Assembly: GCA_038203635.1 (NCBI GenBank)
Contig: JBBRDT010000083.1
Span: 1-14,507, forward strand
DNA from: DASRIA01 sp038203635
GTDB taxonomy: Bacteria > Actinomycetota > Thermoleophilia > Solirubrobacterales > JBBDJG01
Reading direction: 5' to 3'
DNA: 14,507 nucleotides
Both the position numbers and the translations under genes were made by a program. Positions 12,182 to 14,507 of the stretch are shown piece by piece (position 1 is the stretch's first letter; the number at the start of each line of letters is the position of its first letter). Below the pieces are notes generated by a model, which saw only the letters and a list, made by a program, of their open reading frames with translations, had not been told where the DNA came from and made no database searches.

Positions 12182-12838
12182 ATGCGCGTCGCGCGTCAGT
12201 CATCGATCCGGCCAGTGGGCCTCGTCTTGGCCCTGGTCCGGCGATGACGCAGTGCACGACGCCGAACACGACCCACCGCGGCGCGATCAACCAGCCCGCC
12301 TGCAACGCCCCGCGCCCGAATCCCCATATCTGACGGTGGGATCACCGGACTTCAACGGCGCGGCCGCGCAGTCGAGCGGCTCGGTCGTGTTCCGGGTCGT
12401 GCCAGCTCCCGCAAACGGCACGATCGCGGTGAACCTCACCGACGTGCGGTGCCAGGGTTTGAGCGGCGGCTGCTCGAACGGGGCGTTGAGCGACTACACC
12501 GGCAGCCTGCTGTTTGCATCGAAGTTCCGGGTCACCGACAAGAACAACGGGCCGACCGGCCCATCCCGCAACGGCACGGTGACGGATCTGGACGTCAATT
12601 TCCCGGTGCCGTGCCAGACGACGGCGTCCGGCTCGGTCGGCGCCACCTGCTCTGCCACCACGTCGATCGACGCTGTGCTGGGGGGCTCGACGGCGGTCGA
12701 ATCGGGCATGCGGGCGATCTGGGAGCCGATCGCTTCCCGGACGGGCGCTGGGTCCAGGTCACCGACGGCGGGCCCGACGGGCTCGGGCAGACCGTCGGCA
12801 ACTCGGTGTACATGGTGAGCGGGCTGTTCTTCCCGTGA
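12182..12838 (+). pseudogene. Secreted hypothetical protein gene with several frameshifts
   Basis: A good ribosome site (GGGAGG) precedes ATG 12182, which starts a signal-like MRVARQSSIRPVGLVLALV but stops after 22 codons. Protein-like sequence resumes in another frame as TQCTTPNTTHRGAINQPACN, shifts near 12318 into SPYLTVGSPDFNGAAAQSSG and runs to SGMRAIW. It shifts again near 12725 into GRWVQVTDGGPDGLGQTVGN and ends VYMVSGLFFP at 12838. Joined, it would be an exported protein of about 215 residues with paired cysteines, a type familiar from Thermoleophilia-like genomes, of unknown role. At least three shifts in 650 bp mark decay rather than one sequencing error. The promoter-like and ribosome sites remain. 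Confidence 0.72.
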
Positions 12839-12847
12839 CCACAGCCA

Positions 12848-13636
12848 GTGGCTGACGACCACCCAGGCTGGGATCTGCGGGAGTTCGGGCCGGCCGATGC
12901 CGGGCAAACAGTGCTGCTGCTCGCGGGCGCTCTGTGCACGGCGGCGTTCTACGACGACCTGATGGCCGAGCCGAGGCTGGCCGCGGCGCCGATTCGCCTC
13001 GTGGCTGCGACGCTGCCGGGATTCGGGGACAGCTCACCCCCGCAGGACGTCACGATGGAGAACTACGCCAAGGTCGCGGGCAAGCTCGCTGCCGAGCTTG
13101 GCTGCGACGCGGTGGTGGGCCACAGCCTCGGCGGCAACGTCGCGATCGAGATGGCGGCCGCCGGTGAGTTCTCGGGGCCGATGTTGCTTCTGGAACCCAG
13201 CTTCTCACGCGCGGACGAGTACAAGGAGCTCCGCGCCCTTGATCGCATCGCCCGGGTCCCGGTGGTTGGCCATCTGGCCTGGGTGGCGATGCTCAAGACG
13301 ATCGGGACGGCGATGAAGGGCGAGTTTCCACCGGAGCGCCACGACGTGCTCGTCGCGGAGATGAAGAAGAACGATCCGGTGTTCTGCCGGAGACTGCTGC
13401 GGCTGTACTTCGAATATCTGGACCGCAATCCTGCGCTCGTCACGCGACTGTGCGATTCGGGCGTGAGGGTCGTGGCTGTGTTCGGCGATCGCAGCGACAT
13501 CGGGCTCTCCGACGAGGAGCGGCGTGGTCTCGAGGCGTGTCCCACCGTCACCCTCGTCACCGTTCACGATGCCGGTCACATGGTGATGATCGACCAGTCC
13601 ACTCGGACCGCGGAGCTCATACTCGAATTGCTCTGA
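12848..13636 (+). CDS. Alpha/beta hydrolase
   Basis: This 262-residue hydrolase has the nucleophile elbow GHSLGG with Ser93 and an acid at Asp214 or Asp217 (VFGDRSDIG). The general base is His244 (DAGHMVMID). LPGFGDSS precedes the elbow, as is usual in the fold. It is cytoplasmic, with no signal peptide. Family members are esterases, lipases, haloalkane or C-C hydrolases, so the substrate cannot be read from sequence. GTG 12848 lacks a ribosome site and lies 10 bases after the broken secreted-protein gene, so its expression may depend on that gene's transcript. It is intact, unlike its neighbour. Confidence 0.88.
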   Translation: MADDHPGWDLREFGPADAGQTVLLLAGALCTAAFYDDLMAEPRLAAAPIRLVAATLPGFGDSSPPQDVTMENYAKVAGKLAAELGCDAVVGHSLGGNVAIEMAAAGEFSGPMLLLEPSFSRADEYKELRALDRIARVPVVGHLAWVAMLKTIGTAMKGEFPPERHDVLVAEMKKNDPVFCRRLLRLYFEYLDRNPALVTRLCDSGVRVVAVFGDRSDIGLSDEERRGLEACPTVTLVTVHDAGHMVMIDQSTRTAELILELL

Positions 13637-13661
13637 GGGCCCGCCGGACGTACCGGCCTAG

Positions 13662-13678
13662 CTCGAAAACCGTTGTGC
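13662..13678 (+). repeat. Third copy of the tRNA-Ser att core (17 bp)
   Basis: CTCGAAAACCGTTGTGC is identical to 7514-7530 and 10945-10961, covers the anticodon loop and is in the same orientation. Sequence on both sides differs from the tRNA. It lies between the hydrolase stop (13636) and the response-regulator stop (13684-13686). Confidence 0.75.
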
Positions 13679-13683
13679 TCCCT

Positions 13684-14373
13684 CTAGTGGCGAGCGCTCG
13701 GCGCCGTCGGTCCGGTTCCTGGCTGCACGAGCCCCGACTCGTATCCGAAGATCACCGCCTGGATCCTGTCTCGCAGTCCAAGCTTCCGCAGCACGCGTCC
13801 GACGTGCGTCTTCACGGTTCCCTCGCTCACGACGAGCTCGCGCGCGATCTCGGCATTGGAGCGCCCGGCTGCCATCAAGGCGAGAACCTCCTTCTCGCGT
13901 CCTGTTAGCTCGTCCACCTGGTTCATTAAATCCGCGCGCGGGGTGGGAAGGGCGGCGAACTGGCCGATCACGGACGGGGTGACCGCAGGGTCAAGCAACG
14001 CGTCGCCGTGTGCCACCGCCCTGATCGCCGCGAGGATGTCCTCGGGCGAGGCGTCCTTGAGCAGGAAGCCACTGGCGCCCGCCCGCAGAGCCTCGTACAC
14101 GTACTCGTCCAGGCCGAACGTCGTCAGAATCACAACGCGCGGCGGCTCCGGGTGCTCCGCGAGAATGCGGCGCGTGGCGGCGAGGCCGTCCAGCCGAGGC
14201 ATGCGGATGTCCATGAGCACGAGGTCCGGGGCGAGCCGCCCCACCGCGTCGACTGCAGCCATACCGTCCAGCGCCTCGCCCACGACCTCGATCTCGGGAT
14301 CGCTGTCCATGATCCGTCGAAGTCCCGAGCGCACGACGGCCTGGTCGTCGGCGATCAGCAGCCGCACGCTCAT
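13684..14373 (-). CDS. NarL/FixJ-family response regulator
   Basis: This 229-residue two-domain regulator has an N-terminal receiver with acidic pocket residues (Asp9, Asp10), phospho-acceptor Asp55 (LMDIRMPR), Thr84 and Lys106 (LLKDA). The C-terminal LuxR-type helix-turn-helix spans about 155-212 (LTGREKEVLALMAAGRSNAE, then SEGTVKTHVGRVLRKLGL). It would be phosphorylated by a sensor kinase and bind DNA as a dimer. ATG 14373 has GGGAGG upstream. Actinobacterial regulators of this kind usually follow their kinase; here no kinase C-terminus is recognisable before the window edge, and two hairpins intervene, so it may have its own promoter. Its stop is 6 bases from the third att core. Confidence 0.93.
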   Translation of the reverse strand: MSVRLLIADDQAVVRSGLRRIMDSDPEIEVVGEALDGMAAVDAVGRLAPDLVLMDIRMPRLDGLAATRRILAEHPEPPRVVILTTFGLDEYVYEALRAGASGFLLKDASPEDILAAIRAVAHGDALLDPAVTPSVIGQFAALPTPRADLMNQVDELTGREKEVLALMAAGRSNAEIARELVVSEGTVKTHVGRVLRKLGLRDRIQAVIFGYESGLVQPGTGPTAPSARH

Positions 14374-14389
14374 AGGTCAACCTCCCGGT

Positions 14390-14413
14390 CTAGGGAAAGA
14401 GTTCTTTCCCTAG
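14390..14413. promoter_or_regulatory. 24-bp palindrome in the response-regulator leader
   Basis: CTAGGGAAAGA (14390-14400) and TCTTTCCCTAG (14403-14413) are perfect 11-bp inverted arms separated by GT. It lies 17 bases upstream of the minus-strand start, just ahead of its ribosome site. Near-continuous two-fold symmetry suggests an operator or an autoregulatory site; as RNA it would form a stem next to the ribosome site. Confidence 0.6.
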
Positions 14414-14435
14414 TTGGGAAGTCCAGCAGGCAGGA

Positions 14436-14454
14436 GCCTCGCCGCAGGCGAGGC
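14436..14454 (-). terminator. Hairpin upstream of the response regulator
   Basis: GCCTCGCC (14436-14443) pairs with GGCGAGGC (14447-14454) around a 3-base loop. It is compact and very stable with no T-tract. It could end transcription of whatever lies beyond the window edge. No confident coding region was identified from 14374 to 14507. Confidence 0.4.
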
Positions 14455-14507
14455 GACCCCGCAGACTGGCTCCCCACATAAGTCGACCACCGTCGGGAGA
14501 GCGCCTC

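Larger units (their letters stand above)
11003..13678. mobile_element. Possible second tandem island, attR to third core site
   Basis: The segment between the second and third att-like sites carries an unrecognised small gene, vapBC, a decayed secreted-protein gene and a hydrolase. It has no integrase. Bounding by same-orientation copies of the anticodon-loop core suggests an older insertion in the same tRNA gene, with its far end eroded to 17 bp. This rests on the short core alone. Confidence 0.4.

Noticed and set aside
13450..13908. 152-codon plus-strand frame spanning the hydrolase end and the response regulator
   Set aside because: It is out of frame with the hydrolase and antisense to the regulator; it has no protein-like features.
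14374..14507. Frames open on the minus strand to the window edge, one ending ATGA at the response-regulator start
   Set aside because: None resembles a histidine-kinase C-terminus (no GxGLG-type ATP-binding box), and the frame passes through two hairpins; there is too little sequence to call.

Overview
The window is high-GC bacterial DNA with short intergenic gaps, GTG starts, 4-bp start/stop overlaps and TAG/TGA stops. Composition and several protein types (a UspA protein, an S8 protease with a proline-rich tail, an HpnA-like reductase, an SDR/Baeyer-Villiger pair, NarL-type regulator, VapBC, and an integrase fragment of the kind common in soil Actinomycetota) suggest a soil actinobacterium, perhaps class Thermoleophilia. 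The class-level guess is inference from family resemblance only.

Left part (1-7448), ordinary chromosome. A minus-strand pair (a 32-residue membrane miniprotein and a membrane-anchored protein cut by the window edge) is divergent from a universal stress protein, with a 20-bp perfect inverted repeat between them. A secreted subtilase (minus) follows, with a tandem 35-bp repeat beside its stop codon. A 14-codon leader ORF, an HpnA-like epimerase/reductase and tadA run on the plus strand; tadA converges on a Baeyer-Villiger monooxygenase, the two sharing one CTAG as their stop codons. The monooxygenase and an upstream SDR dehydrogenase form an overlapping operon divergent from a TetR gene. A 22-bp operator palindrome sits between them, with a -10-like hexamer in each arm and a good SDR promoter (TTGACG, 17 bp, TATGCT) running through it.

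Right part (7482-13678), a tRNA-anchored island. An intact tRNA-Ser(CGA) is followed 3.4 kb later by an exact 60-bp copy of its 3' part, giving attL/attR repeats around a small integrated element. The element carries a two-helix membrane protein split by a frameshift, a soluble protein with an HEPN-like R-x6-H motif, two small membrane proteins and, next to attR, the C-terminal part of a tyrosine integrase lacking its N-terminus and first catalytic arginine. Three minus-strand genes of the element each have a copy of one short dispersed repeat just upstream, so they look like repeat-gene modules. A 17-bp copy of the tRNA anticodon-loop core recurs at 13662-13678, hinting at a second, tandem island (11003-13678) with a hypothetical gene, vapBC, a multiply frameshifted secreted-protein gene and an alpha/beta hydrolase.

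Right end (13684-14507). A NarL/FixJ response regulator on the minus strand has two hairpins upstream. No complete sensor kinase is visible.

No rRNA, CRISPR array, complete transposon or recognised riboswitch was seen. The most unusual features are the possible three-site att array, the gene-linked repeat family inside it, and the leader ORF coupled to the epimerase.
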